A DNA stretch of 64,000 nt from IMG/VR virus record IMGVR_UViG_3300028394_000052, positions 34,798 through 98,797 of that record, one strand, 5' to 3'. The position numbers and the translations under genes are program-made. Numbering within the stretch: the first letter of the stretch is position 1; every line of letters begins with the position of its first letter. Below, one piece after another: positions 40,143-48,739 of the stretch. The notes below the pieces were generated by a model. It made no database searches and was not told the DNA's origin. It saw only the letters and a list, made by a program, of their open reading frames with translations. This DNA comes from a virus.

Positions 40143-40332
40143 AACTTTCAATTTTATCTTTAACGTATTCACGTATTTTTTTCATACTATCTAAGAACTC
40201 CATTCTTAATTTATGGAATTCCTTATCTTCAATTTCCTTGAATGAACTGTAATGTTCAAAACAATAGTCAATTCCTTCTTCCCTCATTCGGTAATCGACC
40301 GCCTTCCAATTGTCTAATTCTTCTTCTGTCAT
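40126..40332 (-). CDS. conserved-type small phage protein, 68 aa
   Basis: The product reads MTEEELDNWKAVDYRMREEG then FEHYSSFKEIEDKEFHKLRM. This E-F-H-K-L-R phrase recurs in small proteins of other large phages as I recall. It is helical and acidic. It overlaps the lipoprotein gene by 17 bases. Function unknown. Confidence 0.75.
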   Translation of the reverse strand: MTEEELDNWKAVDYRMREEGIDYCFEHYSSFKEIEDKEFHKLRMEFLDSMKKIREYVKDKIESYEEEY

Positions 40333-40359
40333 AATAACAAAGGTAATTAAAAAAATTCG

Positions 40360-40815
40360 TTAATCCAATGAAGAAAATAATCTTATCTTATCTTTTGCAT
40401 TATCAACTAACCAAGGTTCAACATTTGGAACTTTAATAAGAAAACTCAATTCGTATTTATAACACCTTAACTCTTCTTCATGAGGTGGAAGGGATATTTT
40501 GTTCCTAAGATAATATAAGTGTTTAGATTCATGTATAATGATTGCTGCAATATTATTGATTGAACCATATAACATATCTTTTTGAGTTATTAGAATTGTG
40601 GATGAGTCCTCAATAGTTGAAAACCCACCATTCCAATAAGAGACATGGTCACAAACTTTTATTAATAATCCGTACTTATCCAAATCGGTATTTCTTATTA
40701 GGGCAACTGCACTATCAACTCTTAATTTCCATCCATCTCCAACGTCATCAATTTTAACTTGTGAGTGGATTGGGGTAAATAATACTACGAATAATAACAG
40801 AAAAAATAATCTCAT
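40360..40815 (-). CDS. exported putative metalloprotease, 151 aa
   Basis: The product has a signal peptide (MRLFFLLLFVVLFTPIHSQ) and an HExxH motif in AAIIIHESKHLYYLRNKI (near residue 90), with PHEEELRCYKYEL downstream as possible third-ligand region. It probably acts in the periplasm or outside the cell. A reverse-strand TATTTATA box lies 8 bases before the ATG at 40815. Confidence 0.75.
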   Translation of the reverse strand: MRLFFLLLFVVLFTPIHSQVKIDDVGDGWKLRVDSAVALIRNTDLDKYGLLIKVCDHVSYWNGGFSTIEDSSTILITQKDMLYGSINNIAAIIIHESKHLYYLRNKISLPPHEEELRCYKYELSFLIKVPNVEPWLVDNAKDKIRLFSSLD

Positions 40816-40823
40816 AATTTAAT

Positions 40824-40831
40824 TATAAATA
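40824..40831 (-). promoter_or_regulatory. class B promoter (TATTTATA), reverse strand
   Basis: The reverse strand reads CTATTTATAATTAAATTATG, ending at the start of the 40815 gene. Confidence 0.55.
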
Positions 40832-40862
40832 GTAATAATAGGGTCGAATTATAAACTAAGAA

Positions 40863-40870
40863 TATTTATA
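40863..40870 (+). promoter_or_regulatory. class B promoter (TATTTATA) of the exported-protein block
   Basis: TATTTATA lies 40 bases before the ATG at 40911, followed by an A-rich leader. It is divergent from the box at 40824. Confidence 0.5.
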
Positions 40871-40910
40871 GTCAATACTAAATAAAAATAAACCAAACAA
40901 AAAAATGCTA

Positions 40911-42824
40911 ATGAAAAAAATTCTTCTTACCCTAACGTTCTCGTTATTAACCATTTTTGGTTTTGGGCAAACTACAACTTGTCCAACACCGTCCGCTTCG
41001 GGTGTTTACATTAACTTGGACACTTCGTATTTGGCAGGAACCGTTGTTCAAGGTTTTACAAATGTAGATTTATGTTTTTACAATAATACCTCAACAAAAA
41101 TTACTGCATTCCAATTTAGAGTTTTCTACGATAACTCAGCATTCTCAGGTATTGATACCATAACATCTTTGAACACATCTTTTGCTCAAAATCTGAAGTA
41201 TAGTGTAAATCAATCCGCAGGTCATGCAACAATTACTATGACCTATACGGGTAGTTTGTCCACATTTGAAATATCTTCAGGTCCAATGATTAGATTGAAG
41301 TTACGTCACGTCACAGGATTTGCATCACTTACATCAATTGCGAACATGACTTTTGGTACCGTATCAACATATCCAGCAATCGCTGCTAAACAAGATGGTA
41401 CAGACAATACATTAACTCTACAAAACTATGGTGGTGTTATTGCTCCTCAAACAATGTCATTCAAAGGTACTTTTACCAACGTGACTGGTTCAGGAGCTAA
41501 AAACCTTACAGTTGCTTTGGAGAAGAAACTTAAACCAAGTGGTTCATGGGTTCAAGTGACAAGTCAAGTTACAAATAAACAAGGTAAGTTTGCATTCAAA
41601 GACGTGTCAATTGATACTACAGGTTACTTTGTAAGAATTAAAGTACAAGGTGATACTATGAGTGTTGGTAATGTAATATCCACAGCTGATGCACAAAAAG
41701 TACAGGACTATGTATTAGGTACACAAACACCAACAGGTTTTAATTTCTACGCTGCTGATGTTAACGGCGATAATAACTTAACTATCTCAGATGCTTGGGG
41801 TACATTTGGTAGAATTTCAGGTAGGTTCTCTGCATGGCCTAACAGTGTAAAAGATGTTAAATTCTTTACTGTGGCTCAATACAATACAATCAATAACTCA
41901 TCTACTAACTATACATCAACAATTGCAGGAGCAACTAACTTTACGTTTGATATTGTTGCGGGACAACCTGACTCAGTTACTTACTATGTTTTAGTACCAG
42001 GTGATGCGAATGGAACAGGTTATAAAATGGCTCGTGTAACTCCAATAGAAGTGTTAATTACACCTCAACCAGGTGTTGAAAATCAAATTTATAACGTAAT
42101 TGATAGTAGAGTTAAATACGATTTTCCAACAACAACTATTGAAGTTAACGTACCAAGATTAACAGTACAAGAAGGTAACTTAGTTAATGTACCTGTTAAG
42201 GTTTTAACTAACGGGGATAAACTAGGTTCATTACAGTTTGGGTTAAAATACAACGATACATTACTTGAGTTTAAAGGTGTTGAAACAAAATCGGCAACTT
42301 CAAGTTGGGTGTCATACTTAAACACAAACGACAATCAAATTGATTGGGGTGGGTTCGATGTAAATAACCACTCTAAACCACTTGTTGATGGTGATGAGGT
42401 TGTAACTTTACAATTTCTCGCTAAAAAACCACAGACAGAATGGACAGTTAGTCCCTTATGGACAACAAACAAATTTGCAGGAAACAATCAATGTAAAGAT
42501 TTAGAAATCACACCAACAAATGGAATTATCCAAGTATATAAAATGTCTATGGGTGGTGATTTAACAGGTAACGATGAAATAATGGTATCACCAAATCCAA
42601 CTGATGATGTGACAGCAATTACTTTTAAAGTTAAAGAATATGGTCCAGTTAAACTTTCAATTAAAGATTTAATGGGTAGAGAATATCAAGTTGTTTTGGA
42701 CAGTTCAGTACCAAAAGGAGAATATTCATATATGGTTGATTTAGGTAACTTATCACCAGGAGTTTACGTGGCAATGTTAAAAAGAGTTGACAAGAACATC
42801 GCAACAAAAATAGTAGTACAATAA
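40911..42824 (+). CDS. secreted cohesin/dockerin-like protein with T9SS sorting domain
   Basis: The 637-residue product has a signal peptide (MKKILLTLTFSLLTIFGFG), a first beta-sandwich and a carboxypeptidase-regulatory-like repeat. A dockerin-like segment (DVNGDNNLTISDAWGTFGRI, near 283) comes next, then a cohesin-like domain (VNVPVKVLTNGDKLGSLQFG). The C-terminal 78 residues match the type A sorting domain of the type IX secretion system (SPNPTDDVTAITFKVKE ... GVYVAMLKRV ... KIVVQ). T9SS is found only in Bacteroidota and moves proteins across the outer membrane. A phage product with this tag would be secreted or displayed on the infected cell. The start could also be 40905. Confidence 0.88.
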   Translation: MKKILLTLTFSLLTIFGFGQTTTCPTPSASGVYINLDTSYLAGTVVQGFTNVDLCFYNNTSTKITAFQFRVFYDNSAFSGIDTITSLNTSFAQNLKYSVNQSAGHATITMTYTGSLSTFEISSGPMIRLKLRHVTGFASLTSIANMTFGTVSTYPAIAAKQDGTDNTLTLQNYGGVIAPQTMSFKGTFTNVTGSGAKNLTVALEKKLKPSGSWVQVTSQVTNKQGKFAFKDVSIDTTGYFVRIKVQGDTMSVGNVISTADAQKVQDYVLGTQTPTGFNFYAADVNGDNNLTISDAWGTFGRISGRFSAWPNSVKDVKFFTVAQYNTINNSSTNYTSTIAGATNFTFDIVAGQPDSVTYYVLVPGDANGTGYKMARVTPIEVLITPQPGVENQIYNVIDSRVKYDFPTTTIEVNVPRLTVQEGNLVNVPVKVLTNGDKLGSLQFGLKYNDTLLEFKGVETKSATSSWVSYLNTNDNQIDWGGFDVNNHSKPLVDGDEVVTLQFLAKKPQTEWTVSPLWTTNKFAGNNQCKDLEITPTNGIIQVYKMSMGGDLTGNDEIMVSPNPTDDVTAITFKVKEYGPVKLSIKDLMGREYQVVLDSSVPKGEYSYMVDLGNLSPGVYVAMLKRVDKNIATKIVVQ

Positions 42825-42831
42825 TTATAAT

Positions 42832-42851
42832 GAGGTCACTTCGGTGACCTC
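42832..42851 (+). terminator. TTCG-capped hairpin after the T9SS gene
   Basis: GAGGTCAC pairs perfectly with GTGACCTC around TTCG. The T run is absent, so it may stabilise the mRNA end or pause rather than fully terminate. Confidence 0.55.
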
Positions 42852-42896
42852 TTAGCCATAATAAATAAATAAACAATAAACTAAAAAACAAATATT

Positions 42897-43217
42897 ATGT
42901 CAGAAGAAACAAATGAAACAAACGATGGTAGTTGGTCAGGATTAAAGAAGACCATTATCGCAACATTAACTACAGTAGTTGCTGGTGGAGGAGTATGGTT
43001 ATCAACTATGCTTTTTGGAGGTCATGAAGACTCAAAAGAAGAAACTAAAACAGAACAAGTAGCACCTGCACCCGTGATTGTTAATGTACAACAAAATCAG
43101 GAAAATAAACAAAAGGTTGAAAACGGTGGAGGAACTCACGTTATCGAAAGAGTAATTGAAAAACCTGCAGCTCAACCTGCACAACCACAACCTAAAAAGG
43201 AAGAAGAAAGTTGGTAA
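42897..43217 (+). CDS. membrane protein with proline-rich tail, 106 aa
   Basis: The product has one membrane helix (TIIATLTTVVAGGGVWLSTM) and a Gln/Pro/Lys-rich tail (AQPAQPQPKKEEESW). It overlaps the CsgG-like gene by one base. An anchoring or holin-like role is possible; no evidence decides. Confidence 0.7.
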   Translation: MSEETNETNDGSWSGLKKTIIATLTTVVAGGGVWLSTMLFGGHEDSKEETKTEQVAPAPVIVNVQQNQENKQKVENGGGTHVIERVIEKPAAQPAQPQPKKEEESW

Positions 43218-43933
43218 TGAAAAAATTGATATTAATTACACTACCATTATTCATGTTCTCTTGTAAAACAAGCGCACAAATTGGTACTGTGAAAACTGAA
43301 GAATATCAAGCGGATTTTGAAAAGAGACAATCCATGGCTGTTGTATCGGATTACACTGATACAATTGTGATTCCAATTCAAGTCCTTAAAATCGGTATCA
43401 ATCAGGAACTATATGACATGTACCCTGAGTTGAAAGATAAGAGAGTTGGATTAGGGGTTGCAAACATCGTGTTGGAATACTTGGAGTCAACAGATAGATT
43501 TAAATTTACTGAAGACAGAGAGGAAATCAAACAGAAAATGATTGCACAGGACAAAGCATCTGATAAAGGTATTTCAAGTAATAAAATTGAAGTTAAAGGT
43601 AATATTGTCTTGGCTAAGTATTTTGTTTATATCGAAGTATATGACTTTTCAGTATCTGAAGATGAGGTAGTTAAAGCGGTTGATGGGGCTAAAGCGACAC
43701 AAACAACTCGATTAGGTTTACAAGTTAGATTTGTGGATGCTGAAACAGGTGAGATAATCACAGGAAGTGGTTTGGGTGAAGCTTCAACAATTAAGACATC
43801 AACATTATTATCAGATGTTGATGAAATTAAGTTTAATCAATCAACAATAGGTATTTCGACCAAAAAAGCTCTTGAAACGGCATCGTCAAGAGTAGTGTCA
43901 AAATTAATAAAAAAGGGTGTCTTTAAATCTTAA
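43217..43933 (+). CDS. CsgG-like curli-assembly lipoprotein
   Basis: The 238-residue product has a lipoprotein signal (MKKLILITLPLFMFSC). The CsgG domain follows: a strand after IPIQVLKIG, GLGVANIVLEYLESTDRF, a middle strand pair GNIVLAKYFVYIEVYDF, VRFVDAETGEIITGSGLGEA, and a final helix ETASSRVVSKLIKKG. CsgG forms the outer-membrane pore that exports curli fibres. CsgG-domain proteins are also known in marine myoviruses. Here it precedes a Gly/Gln-rich exported protein, which could be its substrate. Confidence 0.8.
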   Translation: MKKLILITLPLFMFSCKTSAQIGTVKTEEYQADFEKRQSMAVVSDYTDTIVIPIQVLKIGINQELYDMYPELKDKRVGLGVANIVLEYLESTDRFKFTEDREEIKQKMIAQDKASDKGISSNKIEVKGNIVLAKYFVYIEVYDFSVSEDEVVKAVDGAKATQTTRLGLQVRFVDAETGEIITGSGLGEASTIKTSTLLSDVDEIKFNQSTIGISTKKALETASSRVVSKLIKKGVFKS

Positions 43934-43939
43934 AAACAA

Positions 43940-44287
43940 ATGAATTTAAAAAAATTATTAAGTAGTGAAACAAGTTACACAAAGGTAGAAGACAAAAATC
44001 GTTTTTACTACATGTTACAACAAATGCAAGCAAATCGTTGGAGAATTACCGCAATTGTATTGGGGTTATTTTTCTTCATTATCTTAGGTATTAACTCAGC
44101 GGTGTTCTTTGGAATTGAAATCCAAGAAGATTGGAAAGAAATGTTATTAATTCTTTTAGGAGCTTTTGTTGGTAACCTAAACAAAGTTGTGGATTATTGG
44201 TTCAACTCTGAAGACAGAGACAAAATGTTAATTCAAAAAGTAGACGAGGAAGACGGATTGTCTTTATCTGATACAAAAGAACTATAA
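43940..44287 (+). CDS. membrane protein with two helices, 115 aa
   Basis: The product has a basic start, two hydrophobic segments (AIVLGLFFFIILGINSAVFF and MLLILLGAFVGNLNKVVDYW) and an acidic C-terminus ending DTKEL. It lies between the CsgG-like and repeat-protein genes. Two-helix topology would suit a holin or a secretion helper. Confidence 0.72.
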   Translation: MNLKKLLSSETSYTKVEDKNRFYYMLQQMQANRWRITAIVLGLFFFIILGINSAVFFGIEIQEDWKEMLLILLGAFVGNLNKVVDYWFNSEDRDKMLIQKVDEEDGLSLSDTKEL

Positions 44288-44288
44288 T

Positions 44289-45803
44289 ATGAATTTAAAG
44301 AAAATTTTTATTACATTAAGTTTTCTGTTCACAACAATAATGGTTTTAGGACAGGGGTTTTCGTATAAATTTACGGACCCCTGTACCTTTAAACAAAAAC
44401 AAATTTACATCGACAATCCATCAGGTAGTGTGTTTTTAACATACAATGGGTCAACTCAAAGTTTTACTCAACAACAATTACAAACAGGTGAATTTGAACA
44501 ATGGATTAATCAAGTTAATTCAAAAAATCCCGATGGACCATGTAGTGGTGTCGGTTTAGCCCAAAACACAAATATGAATGTGTTAATAACTCAAAATAAC
44601 ATTGCAGTATTAACCAATGTAATGTCAGCGTTAAACGATATAAGTTCGATTGGAGGAACAAGTGTCGGTGGAATTGTTGAGGCAAAAGAAAAATCTGCTT
44701 CAAAGGACAACAAAAAGAATAACAACGTATCAACTAATAATCCTACCACTAATGGTCAGGGTAGTCAAACTATTAACAATCAAAATCAAGTAAATGGGAA
44801 AAATAACGAGGGAAATAATGGAACTGTTGGAGCAACTCAAACAAATCAACCAAACCAAACAGTCGGAAATACTAATCCAAACGGTGGAGGACAAACTCAA
44901 GGAAATGGAGAAACGTCACAAACATCAGGAGGAAACACAGGAAATACAAATACTACAACTCAAGGAGGAGGTCAACAGACTGGGTCGACTGTAGGGGGAC
45001 AACAAACTGGGTCGACTGTAGGGGGACAACAAACTGGGTCGACTGTAGGTGGTAACGGTTCAAATCCTCAGGGTAGTGGGCAAAGTAATAACCCACAGAC
45101 TCCTGAGGAAAAACAACAAAATCAAACTGCAGATAATGCAAGAAGTTCTTCAAGTACGAAGGAAAAGGTTGCGAATGCAAAACAAGGTGGAATTGTATTG
45201 AATGGTGATATAGTTGTAATTAATAGTGCAACTGCAGGTGAAAAACAACAATTTAGAATGAACATGAGTGTTGTCAAAAGTAATACCAATAACACAGTAG
45301 TTAAGGGCGGATTACTTAATTATACTACAAGTATTAATAATTCAAGTTTAACTTTATTCATGGGTAAAAAAATTAAAAACTTTACTGGTATAGTTGCAAA
45401 CTCATCGATGTTAAACTTTGAAAGAGATTTATTTAATACAACATCGTTAATGACTTCTTATAAGTACAAGGCGGTTACATCAACACTTGGTGTTAATTTT
45501 ACAACAGGTAAGTTGGGTGAGTCAAGATTCCAAAGTTTATCGGCTCTTGGTGGTGGGGTTGGAACATTTAAAGTAAGTAAGAAAATAACCAACACAACTA
45601 TGATGGTCGTGGTCTATTCACCTTTTGTTTATTACTACGAAGGTTTATGGTACAAGTCAGGTTGGTTGTTAGTTCCGTTTACCGCATTTGATTATAGAAT
45701 AACAAATAAATTTAAATTTAACTTGAGCTTCAGTGGGGTTCAACAAATAAAAAGTACCACTATAAATTACCAAGTATTACTTGGAGCTAAAGCATTATTA
45801 TAA
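44289..45803 (+). CDS. exported Gly/Asn/Gln-rich repeat protein with beta-barrel-like end
   Basis: The 504-residue product has a signal peptide (MNLKKIFITLSFLFTTIMVLG), a short N-domain with two Cys, and a long Asn/Gln/Gly/Thr linker. Three tandem GQQTGSTVG units lie at 44970-45050. The C-terminal half has alternating strands ending YQVLLGAKALL, like a small outer-membrane barrel. Placement after a CsgG-like gene suggests cell-surface export. A tail-fibre-like adhesin of the infected cell is another option. Confidence 0.72.
   Translation: MNLKKIFITLSFLFTTIMVLGQGFSYKFTDPCTFKQKQIYIDNPSGSVFLTYNGSTQSFTQQQLQTGEFEQWINQVNSKNPDGPCSGVGLAQNTNMNVLITQNNIAVLTNVMSALNDISSIGGTSVGGIVEAKEKSASKDNKKNNNVSTNNPTTNGQGSQTINNQNQVNGKNNEGNNGTVGATQTNQPNQTVGNTNPNGGGQTQGNGETSQTSGGNTGNTNTTTQGGGQQTGSTVGGQQTGSTVGGQQTGSTVGGNGSNPQGSGQSNNPQTPEEKQQNQTADNARSSSSTKEKVANAKQGGIVLNGDIVVINSATAGEKQQFRMNMSVVKSNTNNTVVKGGLLNYTTSINNSSLTLFMGKKIKNFTGIVANSSMLNFERDLFNTTSLMTSYKYKAVTSTLGVNFTTGKLGESRFQSLSALGGGVGTFKVSKKITNTTMMVVVYSPFVYYYEGLWYKSGWLLVPFTAFDYRITNKFKFNLSFSGVQQIKSTTINYQVLLGAKALL
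44970..45050 (+). repeat. three tandem 27-bp repeats
   Basis: Three copies of a 27-base unit encode GQQTGSTVG, with copies 2 and 3 nearly identical. Repeats this exact are recent and may vary in number between strains. Confidence 0.85.
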
Positions 45804-45804
45804 C

Positions 45805-46392
45805 ATGAAAAAACTATTATTAACATTAGGATTTATTTTACCATTATTTGTTTACGGACAAAAACCATTAAGAGATTCAATTTATGTCAAGACTGACATG
45901 TTTGAGATAGTATATTCAGAGAAATTACAACAACCTAAATTTATTAGATACACGGTTCAATGTCCAAATGGAACTGCACCAAGAAAGGGTATGGACTTTT
46001 ATGTTTGTGATTCAATATTAACATCTGATGATAAGGACTATGTAAACAATCCATATGACAAAGGACATTTGGCTCCCGCAGCAGATTTTAACTGCACAGG
46101 TGAAATGTTATTTAAGACCTTCACATACCTTAATTGTTCATTACAACAAGAGAACCTTAACAGAACTACTTGGAGGTTGTTAGAAGTAAGAGAAAGAGAC
46201 TTAGCAAAGATACAAAAGGTTGTTGTTGAGATTAGATGTGTGTATTCCTCAAAATCAATTGTGTTACTAACAGGTGCAACAATACCTGATGCATATTATA
46301 AGACAATTAAGTACGGTAAAACTATTGAAGTATATTATTTCAAGAACGAAAAACCATTATCAACTGATTATACAAAATATAAAATAAAATGA
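45805..46392 (+). CDS. secreted DNA/RNA non-specific endonuclease (NUC1)
   Basis: The 195-residue product has a signal peptide (MKKLLLTLGFILPLFVYGQ) and the NUC1 signature NPYDKGHLAPAADFNCTGEM. The matching YLNCSLQQENLNRTTWRLLE follows. Metal-dependent nucleases of this family degrade DNA and RNA outside the cytoplasm. It may destroy nucleic acid released on lysis, recycle nucleotides, or block DNA of competing phages in the periplasm. I chose the Met at 45805 because it begins the signal peptide. It overlaps the next gene by 4 bases. Confidence 0.93.
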   Translation: MKKLLLTLGFILPLFVYGQKPLRDSIYVKTDMFEIVYSEKLQQPKFIRYTVQCPNGTAPRKGMDFYVCDSILTSDDKDYVNNPYDKGHLAPAADFNCTGEMLFKTFTYLNCSLQQENLNRTTWRLLEVRERDLAKIQKVVVEIRCVYSSKSIVLLTGATIPDAYYKTIKYGKTIEVYYFKNEKPLSTDYTKYKIK

Positions 46393-46838
46393 GAAAACTA
46401 TTATTAATTCCCGTGATGTTTTTAGCATCGTTAACTTATGCACAAAACTGTTATTCTGTTAAGCACGTTGAAAGTCGTGCAAACATTGAAGGTGTTAGTC
46501 CCAAAAGATTTACACTTGGTGTTAAACAAATTACCGAAGAAGTAATATCCGAAAAATATTCAATCTGTGAAAATGGGGATAGTGTTTCTGTTATAGTTTT
46601 AAGTATTGAGGCACCAACAACAGGGATTGCCATTGGTCCTTTTGAAATGAAAAGAAAGATTACGATTGTCACTACTAAAATAATTATTAATAATAAAGAA
46701 TACATCGGAGTGGGTGAAGGTAAAGTTGACGTTAAATCAACCTTTATTGAATTACAAGATGAAAACTTACCATTTGAAAAGTCATCATTCTCCGCAGCAT
46801 TAAAAAAATCTTTAATAGACTCGGTTAATAAAATATGA
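46389..46838 (+). CDS. exported hypothetical protein, 149 aa
   Basis: The product has a signal peptide (MRKLLLIPVMFLASLTYAQ) and a beta-rich mature part (SVSVIVLSIEAPTTGIAIGP). It lies between the nuclease and the lectin with 4-base overlaps on both sides. Such coupling could mean an inhibitor or partner of the nuclease. No family recognised. Confidence 0.72.
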   Translation: MRKLLLIPVMFLASLTYAQNCYSVKHVESRANIEGVSPKRFTLGVKQITEEVISEKYSICENGDSVSVIVLSIEAPTTGIAIGPFEMKRKITIVTTKIIINNKEYIGVGEGKVDVKSTFIELQDENLPFEKSSFSAALKKSLIDSVNKI

Positions 46839-47833
46839 AAAAATATATAACCATATTATTTTTAATTGTTACCAATATTATATTTGGTCAAACATTTACA
46901 TACTCTGGTTATATCTATAATGCTGGTGGTGGTGCAGCACCTAATGTTCCCGTAAAATTATACAAAAGAACTACACCTAACTTAGTTGGGTTTACATCAC
47001 AAAATAACTACAACGGACACTCTTATTATCGTTCTACAGGAAGCGCTAATTGGACTACCGCTAGAACTAATTGTAGTAATATGGGTGGACATTTAGTAAC
47101 CGTAACTAGTTCCTCAGAAAATTCATTCATTTATGGGTTATGGCCATCAGGTTGGATTGGATTGACCGATGAAGTAACGGAAGGTACATGGAAGTGGGTT
47201 ACTGGTGAAACATACTCGTATTCTTCGTGGAACTCAGGAGAACCTAACAACTCAGGTAATGAAGATTATATTCAATTTGTTGGGGCAGGAAAATGGAATG
47301 ATTTAAATAATAGTAGTAGTTTACCCTACGTAATTGAGTTTGACTATATTGTGACGTACACCTCTTGGGTGTTGGAACAAACAGTTTATACTAATTCATC
47401 GGGGTATTATAATTTTTCTCAATCAACAAACCCTGCAACCGAATGGTATATTCAAATTGATATACCAACAACAGTTACAACCATCAGTAATAACGATGCA
47501 ATTTCAGCTAACAACAAAGTGATTAGTCGAACATTTAATTCATTAGATTACTATAGGTATGATGTTAATAATGATGGTATTATTACAATATCTGATGTCT
47601 ATTATATCTACATGAAAAAAAGTGGTAGATTCTCAACTTGGGGAAGTTCATTACCTAACACAAGACTATTAACTCAAAGCCAATATAATACTATAAACTC
47701 CTCAACCTCTGATTTAAGGGTAACATATCCTGGTACTTCATCAATTACGATAAGTACTCCAACAAGTGGAGGTAGTTCAAGTTATTATTTGATTAACACA
47801 GGGTACTCAAATAGTTCAATACTTAGTTATTAA
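46835..47833 (+). CDS. secreted C-type lectin with dockerin-like segment
   Basis: The 332-residue product has a signal peptide (YITILFLIVTNIIFGQ) and a C-type lectin domain (residues 60-170: ANWTTARTNCSNMGGHLVTV, WIGLTDEVTEGTWKWVTGE, YSSWNSGEPNNSGNEDY, GKWNDLN). Near residue 242 lies DVNNDGIITISDVYYIYMKK, then SGRFSTW and LTQSQYNTINSS. The same order appears in the 40911 protein. CTLDs in phages often form variable receptor-binding proteins; here secretion suggests cell-surface sugar or protein binding. No T9SS tail is visible. Confidence 0.88.
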   Translation: MKKYITILFLIVTNIIFGQTFTYSGYIYNAGGGAAPNVPVKLYKRTTPNLVGFTSQNNYNGHSYYRSTGSANWTTARTNCSNMGGHLVTVTSSSENSFIYGLWPSGWIGLTDEVTEGTWKWVTGETYSYSSWNSGEPNNSGNEDYIQFVGAGKWNDLNNSSSLPYVIEFDYIVTYTSWVLEQTVYTNSSGYYNFSQSTNPATEWYIQIDIPTTVTTISNNDAISANNKVISRTFNSLDYYRYDVNNDGIITISDVYYIYMKKSGRFSTWGSSLPNTRLLTQSQYNTINSSTSDLRVTYPGTSSITISTPTSGGSSSYYLINTGYSNSSILSY

Positions 47834-47835
47834 AC

Positions 47836-47843
47836 TATTTATA
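47836..47843 (+). promoter_or_regulatory. class B promoter (TATTTATA)
   Basis: TATTTATA overlaps the end of the lectin gene region and lies 31 bases before the GH19 start, followed by an A-rich leader. Confidence 0.45.
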
Positions 47844-47874
47844 CATAAATAAACTAAATTAAAAATTAAAACAA

Positions 47875-48705
47875 ATGTTATTAAAAAAAGGCTCTAACAG
47901 TGATGATGTAAAGAAATTACAGGCTAAGTTAGGTTTAGTTGCTGATGGTATTTTTGGCGCTGGAACAGAACAAAAAATTAAAGAATGGCAGGCGGCAAAT
48001 GGATTGGCTGCTGATGGTATCGTAGGTGACGGTACTTGGTCTAAAATGTTTGGTGGAGTCGCTCCATCGGTAATTAAAGAAGATGTGGTAATTGCAAAGG
48101 CGGGAACATTAAACATAGACAAGTTGAAAGGACACATTCCTGATGCGGTTATTGCTCAGATTCCTGAAACTGCTGCAAAGTTTAATATTACAAACAATTT
48201 AAGACTAGCTCACTTCTTGGCACAATGTGGTCATGAGTCAGGTGGTTTTAAAGCAGTATCTGAAAACTTAAACTATTCTGCTGATGGTTTGAAAAAAATC
48301 TTCCCTAAGTATTTTCCTGGTAATATTGCTGAGTCATATTCAAGAAACCCTGAGAAAATAGCTTCCAAAGTATATGGTGGTAGAATGGGTAATGGCGATG
48401 AAACAACCAAAGAAGGTTTCAAATTTAGAGGTAGAGGTTACATCCAATTGACAGGTAAGGCAAACTACACAAACTTCGCTAAGTTTATTGGTGAAGATAC
48501 AGTTGCAAATCCTGATTTGGTTGCTACAAAATACCCATTAGCGTCTGCAGGGTTCTTCTTTGATTCAAATAAGTTATGGGCTATTTGTGATAAAGGAGCG
48601 GATGATGCTACAGTAACTGCGGTTACAAAAAGAGTGAATGGTGGAACTATCGGATTGGTTGATAGAATTAAACACTTCAAAGAGTATTACAACTTACTTA
48701 AATAA
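47875..48705 (+). CDS. GH19 endolysin with N-terminal peptidoglycan-binding domain
   Basis: The 276-residue product has a PG_binding_1 domain (LLKKGSNSDDVKKLQAKLGL ... DGIVGDGTWSKMF, residues 1-60). A GH19 chitinase-like domain follows (residues 85-276: AHFLAQCGHESGGFKAVSEN with the catalytic Glu, KFRGRGYIQLTGKANYTNF, and TKRVNGGTIGLVDRIKHF). Phage GH19 enzymes cut the glycan chains of peptidoglycan. It has no signal peptide, so it needs a holin or acts from the virion. It is followed by a strong shared-family terminator. Confidence 0.95.
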   Translation: MLLKKGSNSDDVKKLQAKLGLVADGIFGAGTEQKIKEWQAANGLAADGIVGDGTWSKMFGGVAPSVIKEDVVIAKAGTLNIDKLKGHIPDAVIAQIPETAAKFNITNNLRLAHFLAQCGHESGGFKAVSENLNYSADGLKKIFPKYFPGNIAESYSRNPEKIASKVYGGRMGNGDETTKEGFKFRGRGYIQLTGKANYTNFAKFIGEDTVANPDLVATKYPLASAGFFFDSNKLWAICDKGADDATVTAVTKRVNGGTIGLVDRIKHFKEYYNLLK

Positions 48706-48709
48706 AAAC

Positions 48710-48737
48710 AAACCCTCACAGAAATGTGGGGGTTTTT
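48710..48737 (+). terminator. intrinsic terminator (CCCTCACA family)
   Basis: AACCCTCACA pairs with TGTGGGGGTT around GAAA and is followed by T. It lies between convergent genes. Confidence 0.85.
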
Positions 48738-48739
48738 AA

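Noticed and set aside
44970-45050. CRISPR-like array
   Set aside because: Only three in-frame coding repeats without spacers, inside an exported protein.
40911-48705. Host chromosome fragment
   Set aside because: The exported-protein block has T9SS and lectin genes typical of Bacteroidota hosts, but its spacing, overlaps, class B promoters, GH19 lysin and terminators are the same as in the rest of the phage sequence.
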